Part shown: positions 25,035 to 33,649 of the stretch, piece after piece
Position numbering within the stretch: position 1 is the first letter of the stretch
Layout of the letters: each line of letters begins with the position of its first letter
Assembly: GCA_025350145.1 (NCBI GenBank)
Contig: JANXYH010000125.1
Location: 1-37,458, forward strand
Origin: Burkholderiales bacterium
GTDB lineage: Bacteria; Pseudomonadota; Gammaproteobacteria; Burkholderiales; Burkholderiaceae_C
Reading direction: 5' to 3'
DNA: 37,458 nt
Notes under the pieces: model-generated
The model's input: the letters and a program-made list of their open reading frames with translations, nothing else
Told to the model about the DNA's origin: nothing
Database searches by the model: none
Program-made: the position numbers and the translations under genes

Positions 25035-25972
25035 GGCTTGCCCGGGCCACTGGCGCCAGCAGCGGCCAGCAGCCGGGCCAGCGTGTCGTCGAAGAGGCCG
25101 AACAGGTCCTTGGCGGCGTCGCTGCCACCGACCGTGAAGGCCAGCTTCACGACCGGAATGGCGGCGTTCTGGCCCAGCCATTGCGATGGCCGGCCGTCCT
25201 GGTAGGCGGCATGGAGCACCATCCTCGCGGGCGTGGCGCGGAGTGCGGCCAGCACGGTCTGCAGGTGCGCCAGGCTGGGCTCGACGCCGGGCTTGGGCTC
25301 GAGCACCGCCACCTCCTTCAGGCCCAGCCAGTCGTAGAGGTAGACGAAGGCCCTGTGCTGCGAGACCACCGGCAGGCCTTTGAGCGGCGCCGCCTGCGCG
25401 GTCCAGCGCCCGATGGCCTGCTGCCAGCGGGCGCTGAAATCGGCCTGGCGCCTGGCGTAGTCGGCAGCGTGGTCCGGGTCGAGCTGCGCCAGCCGCAGGC
25501 CCAGGGCCGTCGCCACCTGGGCGATCAGCCTGGGGTCGGTCTGGATGTGCGGGTTGCCGGCGGCATGCACGTCGCCCTGGGCGCGGTCCAGCGCGGTCGG
25601 GATTTCGAGCCTGCGGACGAGCTCGGCGGCGGCAAAGTAGCCCGGCTGGCCGGCCTGGACGCGGGCGTTGCCGCTTTGCTGCAGCAGCAGCGGCAGCCAG
25701 CCGATCTCCAACTCGGCGCCGGTGCACAGCACCAGGTCGGCATTGCGGGCGCGGGCGATCAGGCTGGGCCTGGCCTGGATCTGGTGCGGATCCTGCAGGG
25801 CGTTGCTGGCCACCGCCACTTCCACGTAGTCGCCGCCCAGGGCCTGGGCCAGGGCGCCCCATTCGGGTTCGCAGGCCAGCACGCGCAGGGCGGCCTGGGC
25901 CGGCAGGCACAGCAGCGCGGCCGCCGCAGCCAGCGCGGCGGCCAGCCACCGGGGAACAGTGTTCGCTGTCAT
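25031..25972 (-). CDS. znuA: Zinc-type ABC transporter substrate-binding protein (ZnuA family, cluster A-I)
   Basis: 313 aa with a Sec signal peptide (cleavage near AQA, residue 27). Three candidate metal-ligand histidines are H63 (DPHQIQ), H142 (GNPHIQTD) and H206 (VSQHRAF), plus an acidic ligand at about D259; this matches the cluster A-I fold. The canonical His-rich loop is absent. Binds zinc or manganese in the periplasm and delivers it to the permease encoded 4 bp overlapping downstream. Located between an outer-membrane barrel and the permease, consistent with a metal-uptake unit. Confidence 0.87.
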   Translation of the reverse strand: MTANTVPRWLAAALAAAAALLCLPAQAALRVLACEPEWGALAQALGGDYVEVAVASNALQDPHQIQARPSLIARARNADLVLCTGAELEIGWLPLLLQQSGNARVQAGQPGYFAAAELVRRLEIPTALDRAQGDVHAAGNPHIQTDPRLIAQVATALGLRLAQLDPDHAADYARRQADFSARWQQAIGRWTAQAAPLKGLPVVSQHRAFVYLYDWLGLKEVAVLEPKPGVEPSLAHLQTVLAALRATPARMVLHAAYQDGRPSQWLGQNAAIPVVKLAFTVGGSDAAKDLFGLFDDTLARLLAAAGASGPGKP

Positions 25973-25995
25973 CTCAGGTCTTCCTTGGGCGACCA

Positions 25996-27354
25996 TCAGT
26001 AGCCGTGGGCGCCATGCGCGCCCAGGCTCATCTGGTATTGCAGCAGCAGTTGGTGGTCGGGCTGGCCCTGGCGCGAGCGGTCGTCGGCCAGTTGCAGGCG
26101 CAGCCGCGAGAACTCGCTGGCGCTGAAGTCCAGCATCAGGCTGTGCTTGCGCGGTGCATAGCCGGTGCTGGCGTACAGGCCGGCCAAGCTGGTGTAGTCG
26201 GGCCGGCCGGCGTCCAGCCACTCGCCGCGCAGGCCCAGCCGCCAGCGCGGCATGAACTGCCACAGCGCCTGCACATAGCCGCCGCTCTGGCGGACGCGGT
26301 AGGCTGCCGCCGCGCCGCCGCCATCGGCCGTGAGACTGCCGTCGCGGCGGGCGCGCAGCAGCTCGGCCTGGAGCTTGAGGCTGGTGCGGGTGGCGTTGCC
26401 GTTGGGCGCCCATTTCCAGACCGCGTCGGCGACCCAGACCTGGCTGCGGCCGTTGAACAGGCTGCCGACCCGCCTGCCCGACCCGTCCAGGCCGACCATG
26501 TCTTGGTCGCTGGCCTGTGTGCCGAGCACCGCCAGCCCGGCGCGCCAGCTCTGGCTGTCGCCGATGTCGCCGCCGCTGTGGGCGCTGAGCGCCTGCATGC
26601 CGGCGCCGTTTCGGCCGCGATCCGTGCCAGGAAAGCCACGGCCGCGGCCGAGCTCGGCCGTCAGCTCGAGGTAGCGCTCGGTCGGCGCCAGCCAGCCCAG
26701 TTGCACGCCGTCGTCGCCGTGCTGCCCGCCCAGCAAGGCCTGGTAGGCCAGCGGCGCATCGACGAAATCCCAGGCATGGGCATGCTGGCTGTTGAGGTAG
26801 CCCAGGGCCGACAAGAACCGCCCGGCCTTGAGCGTGAAACCGTGGTCCAGCGCCGTGGTCTGGACGAACGCCTCTTCGACCGAGACCGTGTTGTCGGGGT
26901 GGAACGACAGGCTGGCGGTGCCGCGCCACCAGGGGTCGATGCTGGCGGCAATGCCCAACTCGGTCTCGGCCAGGCTCAAGCCGCGCGTGCCCAGGCCGCC
27001 CGGCGCCGAGGCCGGCAGCGGGATGCCGCTGATGGCGTAGTCGGACGGGTCGCGGCTGCTGCGGCCGTACAGCCCGGAAAGCACCAGCGACAGGGCTGGG
27101 TTGAAGGCGTTGGCGGCCGTGGCTGTGGCCGGCGGTGGTGGGGGTGGCGGTGGACTGGCCACCGCCGCCTCGGCCGCCAGCAGGCGCTGCTCCAGCGCCT
27201 GCACTCGGCCTTCGTAGTCGGCACGCAAGGTCGCCAGTTCCTGGCGCAGGGCCTGCAAGTCGGCGGCCGGGGCCAAAGGGGTCTGGGCGGCTGCGCCCAG
27301 GGTTGTGGCGACCATGGCCCAGGCCAGGGTCGGCGCGGACAAGCGCGAGTTCAT
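25996..27354 (-). CDS. Outer-membrane beta-barrel protein with a coiled-coil N-terminus
   Basis: 452 aa from the ATG giving MNSRLSAPTLAWAMVATTLG with signal peptide. Residues 31-65 (LQALRQELATLRADYEG, then VQALEQRLLAAEAA) form a short coiled coil, followed by an eight-proline run (68-75) and a C-terminal barrel-like sequence full of alternating aromatic residues; it ends GAHGAHGY. Its place directly before the zinc-binding ABC protein suggests an outer-membrane metal-associated porin or receptor. I recognise no TonB box or plug domain. ATG 27372 would add six residues. Confidence 0.8.
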   Translation of the reverse strand: MNSRLSAPTLAWAMVATTLGAAAQTPLAPAADLQALRQELATLRADYEGRVQALEQRLLAAEAAVASPPPPPPPPATATAANAFNPALSLVLSGLYGRSSRDPSDYAISGIPLPASAPGGLGTRGLSLAETELGIAASIDPWWRGTASLSFHPDNTVSVEEAFVQTTALDHGFTLKAGRFLSALGYLNSQHAHAWDFVDAPLAYQALLGGQHGDDGVQLGWLAPTERYLELTAELGRGRGFPGTDRGRNGAGMQALSAHSGGDIGDSQSWRAGLAVLGTQASDQDMVGLDGSGRRVGSLFNGRSQVWVADAVWKWAPNGNATRTSLKLQAELLRARRDGSLTADGGGAAAAYRVRQSGGYVQALWQFMPRWRLGLRGEWLDAGRPDYTSLAGLYASTGYAPRKHSLMLDFSASEFSRLRLQLADDRSRQGQPDHQLLLQYQMSLGAHGAHGY

Positions 27355-27431
27355 GACGAAGCACTCCATGCAAAAAACCAAGGGGCAGCCCGGACCGCCC
27401 ACCGGGGTGGGCGCAGGGCCGGGCTCAGCGG

Positions 27432-27827
27432 TCAGTGCGGGGCGTGCGGGGGGGCGCGGCTGCGGTAGGCGCGCGGTGGCGGGGCAATCCACGGCCCGGC
27501 GCGGCTGCGGCCAGGCGCCGGTTGGCGCAGGGCAGCGTGCAGCGCCAGCGTGTTCGGGCCGGCGCTGGCAGCCGTGCCCAAGGCGGCTGCGCCCAGGCAA
27601 TGCTCGCAATGCGCGAGCTGGCTGGCCTGCTTGTCGGTGTTGTCAGTGGCGGCCGCCGCCGCCGCGCCGGTGTGCGACATGCCGTGCGACATGCCGTAAG
27701 ACATGCCATGCGACATGCTGTGCATATGGCCGGCGGCCTGCGCCAGCGGCAGTGCCAGCAGCGCCAGCCACAGCAGCCAGGCCCAGCCTGGACGGCGAAG
27801 TTGCAGCGGGCGCAGCGGGGTCATCAT
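27432..27827 (-). CDS. His/Met-rich exported protein, DUF2946-like
   Basis: 131 aa. The N-terminal signal or membrane anchor (RRPGWAWLLWLALLALPLAQ) is followed by an HMHSMSHGMSYGMSHGMSH repeat rich in His and Met, and by an HCEHC pair (C74, C77), the pattern seen in small DUF2946 proteins. His/Met repeats and paired cysteines favour copper or zinc binding. First gene of the metal-uptake cluster, 77 bp before the barrel protein. The C-terminal part is Arg/Pro-rich and less convincing, so the true end could be earlier in evolution. Confidence 0.68.
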   Translation of the reverse strand: MMTPLRPLQLRRPGWAWLLWLALLALPLAQAAGHMHSMSHGMSYGMSHGMSHTGAAAAAATDNTDKQASQLAHCEHCLGAAALGTAASAGPNTLALHAALRQPAPGRSRAGPWIAPPPRAYRSRAPPHAPH

Positions 27828-27918
27828 GGCGGGGCGGGCGATTCGGGCCGATCTTACGTGGCCATAGGCCATGGCCGATGGCGCGGGTGCTGCCACGGCG
27901 GCCTGGCGCCAGGCTGGC

Positions 27919-28539
27919 TCAGGTCTCGTGGCGCTGTTGGTCCAGGCGGGCCTGCAGCGAGGCAGCGATCTGCGAATAGACGAGCAACTGCTGGCCGAGG
28001 CTGCGCAGCCGCTCGGCGATGCGCTGGGCCACGCCGACCATCAGCTTGGCGGCGACCCGGGGGTGCTCCTCGATCAGCCGCTCCAGCCCGCCGCGAGACA
28101 GGCCGGCGGCCTTGACGATCGAGACGGTGGTGCAACTGGCCGAACGCGGCGCGCCGTCGAGCAGGGACATCTCGCCAATGATGCTGCCCGGGCCGATCAC
28201 CGCGATCTCCAGGCCCGGCGCACCGCCAGCCAGGCCGGTATCGACCGCCACCTGGCCTTCGAGCAGGAGCAGCATGGTGTTGACACTGCCGGCATCGCCC
28301 TCGCGCAACAGCACCGTGTCCTTGGGCACGACCACCATGCGCATGAAGGCCACCACCTGCCGGGCCTCGTCGGCGCTGAGCTGCACCAGCGCCGTCGGGG
28401 TGCGGATCAATTCCACCGCCATCGCCGCCAGTGTCGGCGTCTCGTCCAGCGGCCGGGTGCGGGAGGTGATCGCACTGGCATCAGGCGCAGCCGGCGAGGT
28501 CGGTTCGGCGCCAGTGCTGGGGGTCTTGGGGTCGGGCAT
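27919..28539 (-). CDS. Cyclic nucleotide-binding domain protein, no DNA-binding domain
   Basis: 206 aa. A flexible N-terminal 35 residues, then a Crp-type beta-roll: FMRMVVVPKDTVLLREGDAG, LLLLEGQVAV, and the phosphate-binding cassette GEMSLLDGAPRSASCT (122-137, with E123 and R132). The helix-turn-helix of Crp/Fnr is missing; the C-terminus is a helix (IAERLRSLGQQLLVYSQIA). It may act as a cNMP-responsive regulator of a partner protein, perhaps linked to the cyclase at 15156, although the two are 10 kb apart (inference). 91 bp upstream of the DUF2946-like gene on the same strand. Confidence 0.85.
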   Translation of the reverse strand: MPDPKTPSTGAEPTSPAAPDASAITSRTRPLDETPTLAAMAVELIRTPTALVQLSADEARQVVAFMRMVVVPKDTVLLREGDAGSVNTMLLLLEGQVAVDTGLAGGAPGLEIAVIGPGSIIGEMSLLDGAPRSASCTTVSIVKAAGLSRGGLERLIEEHPRVAAKLMVGVAQRIAERLRSLGQQLLVYSQIAASLQARLDQQRHET

Positions 28540-29012
28540 GTAGGCCTGCGGGCCGGTGGTCGGGCAGCGGCATTGTCGGTCGCCTTGCGACGACCGCCCG
28601 CGCCGCAGTGCTGCCCATGCCGATCGAGCGCATGGGACCGCTGACGATCATGCCGGACAGCGTGGCGCTGGCCAGGGCGCATACGTCCACCTTGAACGAC
28701 ACCGCCAGCACCCCGCCGAAGGTGCTTGTGCCGAAGTCAAGGACGTCAGCGTTCTGCACCGTCGCCCTCTGCCAAGCGACTCAAGTCAGCGGCCGGGGCG
28801 CGCTGTGCCGCCCCCGGTCTAGTGGCCGGCTGTGGCAGCATCGCCAGCAGACGCCGCTGTTTGACCGCACCCGCTCCCGCACCCGCACCATGACACCACG
28901 CTCGCCGAACTTGCCGCTTGCCGCCGCGTCGGTCGAGGTGGGCCAGTCGGCGAGGCGCCTGACGGTGGCCGGCGCCGTCGCCGATTGAGCTCGCACGCCG
29001 CACTCAGCCAGC
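28540..29012. other. Non-coding 470-bp divergent region
   Basis: Between the divergent cNMP-binding gene and the acyl-CoA dehydrogenase. Open frames exist on both strands (for example 28759-28481 minus, 28608-28988 plus) but none has a recognisable domain or good start. Probably regulatory; no clear promoter could be named. Confidence 0.45.
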
Positions 29013-30797
29013 ATGGCCATTCACCCGATTCCCGACGCCCACGGCCAGAACCTCTACGCCGAGGACCATGAGCTGCAAGCGCTGCTGCCGCTGTACCTGG
29101 AGCCAGCGCTGTGTGCCCACCTGCAGGCGCCGCTGCAGCGCCTGGGTGAACTCGCCGGTGGACGGTTGGACAGCCTGGCGCTGAGCGCAGACCGGCACCC
29201 GCCGACCCTGCAGCAGCGCAGCCGCAGCGGCCTGGATGTGCAGCGCATCGACAAGCACCCGGCCTATGTCGAACTGGAGCGGGTGGCCTTTGCCGACTAC
29301 GGTCTGGCGGCGATGTCGCACCGCGGCGGCGTGCTGGGCTGGGACGCGGCGATGCCGCCTGCGGCCAAGTACGCGCTCAGCTATGTCTTCGTGCAGGCCG
29401 AATTCGGCCTGTGTTGCCCGCTGTCGATGACCGATTCGCTGAGCCGCACCTTGCGCAAGTTCGGCAGCCCGGCGCTGCAACAGCGCTACCTGCCACAGCT
29501 CCTGAGCCAGGATCTGGACGCGCTCTGCCAGGGCGCGATGTTCATGACCGAGCAGGGCGCGGGCTCGGACGTGGCCGCCACCGCGACCCGCGCCGAGGCC
29601 GACGGCGACGCCTTCTTGCTGCACGGCGACAAATGGTTCTGCTCCAACCCCGACGCCGGCCTGGCGATGGTGCTGGCGCGGATAGCCGGTGCGCCGGCTG
29701 GCATGGCCGGGGTCTCGCTGTTCCTGCTGCCGCGCAATTTGCCCGACGGCTCGGCCAACGCCTACCGCATCCTGCGGCTCAAGGACAAGCTCGGCTCGCG
29801 CTCGATGGCCAGCGGCGAGATCCGCCTGGAGGGCGCGCGCGCCTGGCTGGTCGGCCAGGCCGGGCGCGGCTTCCAGCAACTCGCCGACATGGTCAACAAC
29901 TCGCGTCTGTCCAACGGCATGCGCGCCGCCGGGCTGATGCGCCGGGCCTGCGCCGAGGCCTGGTTCGTCGCCCGCCGCCGCCAGGCCTTTGGCCGGCGCT
30001 TGATCGATCTGCCGCTGATGCGCCGGCAGTTGCTCAAGCTGCTGCTGCCGACCGAGCAGGCACGGACTCTGCTGTTCCAGGCCGCCGAGGCACTGCGCCG
30101 CAGCGACGCCGGCCAGGCCGACGCCTACCCGCTGACCCGCATCCTGACGCCGCTGATCAAGTTCCGCGCCTGCCGCGACGCCCGCCGTGTCACCGGCGAC
30201 GCGATGGAACTGCGCGGCGGCTGCGGTTACATCGAGGAGTGGAGCGATCCGCGGCTGCTGCGCGACGCCCACCTGGGCTCGATCTGGGAGGGCACCAGCA
30301 ACATCGTGGCGCTGGATGTCATTCGCGCGATCCGCCGCGAGGCGGCGCTGCCGGTATTGCAGGCGCATTTGCTGGGCCTGCTCGGCGATACGCCCTGGCA
30401 GCCGCAGGCCGGCGCGGTGGCGCGGGCGGTGCTGGCGCGCGGCATCGCCCTGGCCCAGCGCACCGCCGACGCGACTGGCGGCCAATCCGACGCGGCGGCG
30501 CGCACCGCCGCCTCGGCCCTGTACCACCTCAGCAGCGCGATCGCCATGGCCTGGGAGGCCGGCCGCTGCGGCTCGGCCCGGCGCATGCGCATCGCCCAAC
30601 TCGTGATTCGCCACCGCCTGCTGCCGCAAGACCCGCTGGCCGGCGCGGACAAGGGCAGCGACGCCGATCCGGCCTGGTTGGCGGCCCTGCTCGAACCCGA
30701 CGGCCAGGCCGAGGCAGTCGAGATGGTCGAATCGGCCGAATCGGCCGAATCGGTCGATCAGATCGACCTGCTCAGCGCCAGCGCGGTGCTACCGTAG
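29013..30797 (+). CDS. Acyl-CoA dehydrogenase family protein (AidB-like)
   Basis: 594 aa, longer than standard acyl-CoA dehydrogenases (about 385), and matching the AidB-like branch. FAD-binding block MFMTEQGAGSDVAATAT and KLGSRSMASGEI in the middle; C-terminal RVTGDAMELRGGCGYIEEWS then IWEGTSNI with Glu E426 at the position of the AidB-type active-site region. It should be a flavoprotein that binds an acyl or DNA-adduct substrate. The C-terminus ends in a short acidic VESAESAES tail made by a 9-bp repeat. First gene of a plus-strand cluster, 42 bp from the MetE-like gene. Confidence 0.87.
   Translation: MAIHPIPDAHGQNLYAEDHELQALLPLYLEPALCAHLQAPLQRLGELAGGRLDSLALSADRHPPTLQQRSRSGLDVQRIDKHPAYVELERVAFADYGLAAMSHRGGVLGWDAAMPPAAKYALSYVFVQAEFGLCCPLSMTDSLSRTLRKFGSPALQQRYLPQLLSQDLDALCQGAMFMTEQGAGSDVAATATRAEADGDAFLLHGDKWFCSNPDAGLAMVLARIAGAPAGMAGVSLFLLPRNLPDGSANAYRILRLKDKLGSRSMASGEIRLEGARAWLVGQAGRGFQQLADMVNNSRLSNGMRAAGLMRRACAEAWFVARRRQAFGRRLIDLPLMRRQLLKLLLPTEQARTLLFQAAEALRRSDAGQADAYPLTRILTPLIKFRACRDARRVTGDAMELRGGCGYIEEWSDPRLLRDAHLGSIWEGTSNIVALDVIRAIRREAALPVLQAHLLGLLGDTPWQPQAGAVARAVLARGIALAQRTADATGGQSDAAARTAASALYHLSSAIAMAWEAGRCGSARRMRIAQLVIRHRLLPQDPLAGADKGSDADPAWLAALLEPDGQAEAVEMVESAESAESVDQIDLLSASAVLP
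30729..30755 (+). repeat. Three 9-bp repeats in the acyl-CoA dehydrogenase tail
   Basis: GAATCGGCC at 30729-30737 and 30738-30746, then GAATCGGTC at 30747-30755. Read in frame they encode the Glu-Ser-Ala-type run near the C-terminus. Confidence 0.8.
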
Positions 30798-30839
30798 CGC
30801 CCCGGGCACCGGCCCACAGCTTGAAGGAATCGCCCAGCC

Positions 30840-31886
30840 ATGTTCGAGTCCACCATCGCCGGCAGCCTGCCCAAACCCGCCTGGCTGGCCGAGACCGGCA
30901 AGCTCTGGCCGCGCTGGCTGCCCGAGGGCGCCGATCTGGCCCAGGCCAAGCTCGACGCCACCTTGCTGTGGATCAAGCAGCAGGAGGATGCCGGGCTGGA
31001 CCTGATCGGCGACGGCGAGCAGTCGCGCCAGCATTTCGTCCATGGTTTTCTGGAGCAGGTCGAGGGCATCGACTTCGACCACAAGGTCGAGATCGGCATC
31101 CGCCGCGACCGCTACAAGGCGATGGTGCCGCAGGTGGTCTCGGCCTTGCGGCTCAAGGGCCGTGTCCATGCCGCCGAGGCGCGTTTGCTGCGCGCCCACA
31201 GCCAGCGCAAGATCAAATTCACCTTGCCCGGGCCGATGACCATTGTCGACACCGTGGCCGACAAGTTCTATGGCGACCGGGTGGCGCTTGCGATGGCCTT
31301 TGCCGAGTTGCTCAATGCCGAGGCGCTGGCGCTGCGCGCCGACGGTGTCGATGTGGTCCAGTTCGACGAGCCGGCCTTCAATGTCTACATGGAAGATGCC
31401 GCCGCCTGGGGCGTGCGGGCGCTTGAGCGTGCCGCTCAGGGCCTGGACCAGCCCGACCCGCTGACCGGCCGGCGCTGCCAGACGGCGGTGCACATCTGCT
31501 ACGGCTATGGCATCCAAGCCAACAACGATTGGAAGAAGACGCTGGGCGGGCAGTGGCGGCAGTACGAGCAGATTTTTCCGGCGCTGGCGGCCAGCCGCAT
31601 CGACCAGGTCAGCCTGGAGTGCATCCACAGCCAGGTGCCGCCCGAGCTGATGGCGCTGCTGCGCGGCAAGGATGTGATGGTCGGGGTGATCGATGTCGCC
31701 AGCGACCAGATCGAGACGGCCGAGGAGGTGGCCGACACGGTTGGCCGGGCGCTGCAGTTCGTGCCGCCCGAGCGGCTGATCTGCTGCACCAACTGTGGCC
31801 TGGCGCCGATGTCGCGCCAAGTCGCCCAGGCCAAGCTGCGCGCACTCGGCGCCGGTGCGGCCCTGGCGCGGCAGCGCTACGCCTGA
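30840..31886 (+). CDS. Short cobalamin-independent methionine-synthase-like protein
   Basis: 348 aa, corresponding to the C-terminal barrel of MetE only. Predicted zinc ligands H218 and C220 (TAVHICYG), E260 (VSLECIHS) and C319 (CTNCGL), in the family order. DEPAF (176-180) is the usual substrate-site motif. Such short MetE-like proteins lack the N-terminal half that binds polyglutamyl folate, so the methyl donor may be different. An AAGGA site precedes the ATG. Transcribed with the IlvD-type dehydratase, whose GTG start comes 3 bp after the stop. Confidence 0.87.
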   Translation: MFESTIAGSLPKPAWLAETGKLWPRWLPEGADLAQAKLDATLLWIKQQEDAGLDLIGDGEQSRQHFVHGFLEQVEGIDFDHKVEIGIRRDRYKAMVPQVVSALRLKGRVHAAEARLLRAHSQRKIKFTLPGPMTIVDTVADKFYGDRVALAMAFAELLNAEALALRADGVDVVQFDEPAFNVYMEDAAAWGVRALERAAQGLDQPDPLTGRRCQTAVHICYGYGIQANNDWKKTLGGQWRQYEQIFPALAASRIDQVSLECIHSQVPPELMALLRGKDVMVGVIDVASDQIETAEEVADTVGRALQFVPPERLICCTNCGLAPMSRQVAQAKLRALGAGAALARQRYA

Positions 31887-31889
31887 GCC

Positions 31890-33638
31890 GTGGCTGCGCC
31901 GCCGCCCGTGCGCAACCCCGCCAGCCTGCGCAGTGCGCGCTGGTTCGCCGCCGACGATTTACGCAGCTTCGGCCACCGTTCGCGGGTGATGCAGATGGGC
32001 TATGGCGACGCCGACTACCTCGGCAAACCGGTGATCGCCATCATCAACACCTGGAGCGACGCCAACCAGTGCCACCAGCACTTCAGGCAGCGGGTCGAGG
32101 ATGTCAAGCGCGGCGTGCTGCAGGCCGGCGGCTTCCCGCTGGAGTTGCCGGCGATCAGCCTGTCGGAGTCGCTGGTCAAGCCGACCACGATGCTTTATCG
32201 CAACTTCCTGGCGATGGAGACCGAGGAGCTGTTGCGCAGCCACCCGGTCGACGGCGCGGTGCTGATGGGCGGCTGCGACAAGACCACGCCCGGCCTGCTG
32301 ATGGGCGCCTTCTCGGCCGGCCTGCCCTGCATCTACCTGCCGGCCGGGCCGATGCTGCGCGGCCATTGGCGCGGCCAGGTGCTGGGCTCGGGCTCGGACG
32401 CCTTCAAGTACTGGGACGAGCGCCGCGCCGGCCGCCTGCCGGCGCTGGCTTGGGGCGAGATGCAGGCCGGCATCGCCCGCAGCCACGGCACCTGCATGAC
32501 CATGGGCACCGCCGCGACCATGATGGGCATCGCCGAGGCCATCGGCCTGACCCTGCCCGGGGCCAGCAGCATTCCGGCCGCCGATGCCCACCACATCCGC
32601 ATGAGCGCCGAATGCGGGCGGCGCAGCGTCGCCATGGTCTGGGAGGAGCTGACGCCGGCCAGGTTGCTGCGCCGCAGCAGCTTCATCAACGGCATCGCCT
32701 GCGCCATGGCGATGGGCTGCTCGACCAACGCGATCATTCACCTGATCGCGCTGTCGCGCCGTGCCGGCGCCGATTGCGCGGTCGGCCTGGACGATTTCGA
32801 CGCGGCCAGCCGCCGGGTGCCTGTGGTCGCCAACATCCGGCCCAGCGGTGAGCGCTACCTGATGGAGGATTTCTATTACGCCGGCGGCCTGCCGGCGCTG
32901 CTGCGTGTGATCGCCCAACACCTCGACACCGAGGCGCTGACCGTCAATGGCCAGACCCTGGGCGCGAACATCGCCGCCGCCGAGACCTACAACACCGACG
33001 TGATCCGGCCGCTGGACAATCCCATCTACGCCGAGGGTGCGCTGGCGGTGCTGCGCGGCAACCTGGCGCCGGGCGGCGTGGTCATCAAGCCCAGCGCCTG
33101 CGCCCCGCACCTGCTGCAGCACCGTGGCCGGGCGCTGGTCTTTGACGACTACCCGGCGCTGAAGCGGGCGGTCGAAGACCCCGAACTGGAGGTCAGTGGC
33201 GACGACATCCTGGTGCTGCGCTATGCCGGCCCGCTGGGCGCGGGCATGCCCGAGTGGGGCATGCTGCCGATCCCGACCAAGCTGCTCAAGGCCGGCGTCA
33301 CCGACATGCTGCGCCTGAGCGACGCGCGCATGAGCGGCACCAGCTACGGCGGCTGCCTGCTGCACTGCGCGCCCGAGGCGGCGGTCGGTGGCCCGCTGGC
33401 GCTGCTCAGGAGCGGCGATTTCATCAGCGTCGATGTGCCCGCCAGGCGCATCCACCTGGAACTCAGCGACGAGGCCTTGGCGGCCCGCCGCGCCGCCTGG
33501 CAGCCGCCGCCGCCGCGTTACCAGCGCGGCTATGGCTGGTTGTTCGGCCGCCATGTCCTGCAGGCCGACCAGGGCTGCGATTTCGACTTTCTTGAAACCG
33601 GCTTCGGCCAGGCCGTGGCCGAACCCGATATTTTCTGA
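31890..33638 (+). CDS. IlvD/EDD family sugar-acid dehydratase
   Basis: 582 aa, GTG start 3 bp after the MetE-like stop. The three [2Fe-2S] cysteines are visible as C61 (SDANQCHQHF), C129 (GGCDKT) and C202 (GTCMTMGT), spaced as I recall for L-arabinonate dehydratase (C59, C127, C200). The Lys after Cys129 is the usual carbamylated residue. The branch is that of pentonate and hexonate dehydratases, not branched-chain IlvD. The following RraA-fold enzyme would be a fitting aldolase for the 2-keto-3-deoxy product. Exact sugar acid unknown. Confidence 0.9.
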   Translation: MAAPPPVRNPASLRSARWFAADDLRSFGHRSRVMQMGYGDADYLGKPVIAIINTWSDANQCHQHFRQRVEDVKRGVLQAGGFPLELPAISLSESLVKPTTMLYRNFLAMETEELLRSHPVDGAVLMGGCDKTTPGLLMGAFSAGLPCIYLPAGPMLRGHWRGQVLGSGSDAFKYWDERRAGRLPALAWGEMQAGIARSHGTCMTMGTAATMMGIAEAIGLTLPGASSIPAADAHHIRMSAECGRRSVAMVWEELTPARLLRRSSFINGIACAMAMGCSTNAIIHLIALSRRAGADCAVGLDDFDAASRRVPVVANIRPSGERYLMEDFYYAGGLPALLRVIAQHLDTEALTVNGQTLGANIAAAETYNTDVIRPLDNPIYAEGALAVLRGNLAPGGVVIKPSACAPHLLQHRGRALVFDDYPALKRAVEDPELEVSGDDILVLRYAGPLGAGMPEWGMLPIPTKLLKAGVTDMLRLSDARMSGTSYGGCLLHCAPEAAVGGPLALLRSGDFISVDVPARRIHLELSDEALAARRAAWQPPPPRYQRGYGWLFGRHVLQADQGCDFDFLETGFGQAVAEPDIF

Positions 33639-33649
33639 GGCTGCAGCCC

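Noticed and set aside
28481-28988. Open frames on both strands before the acyl-CoA dehydrogenase
   Set aside because: Neither shows a known domain or start signal, and they overlap each other; more likely a non-coding divergent region.
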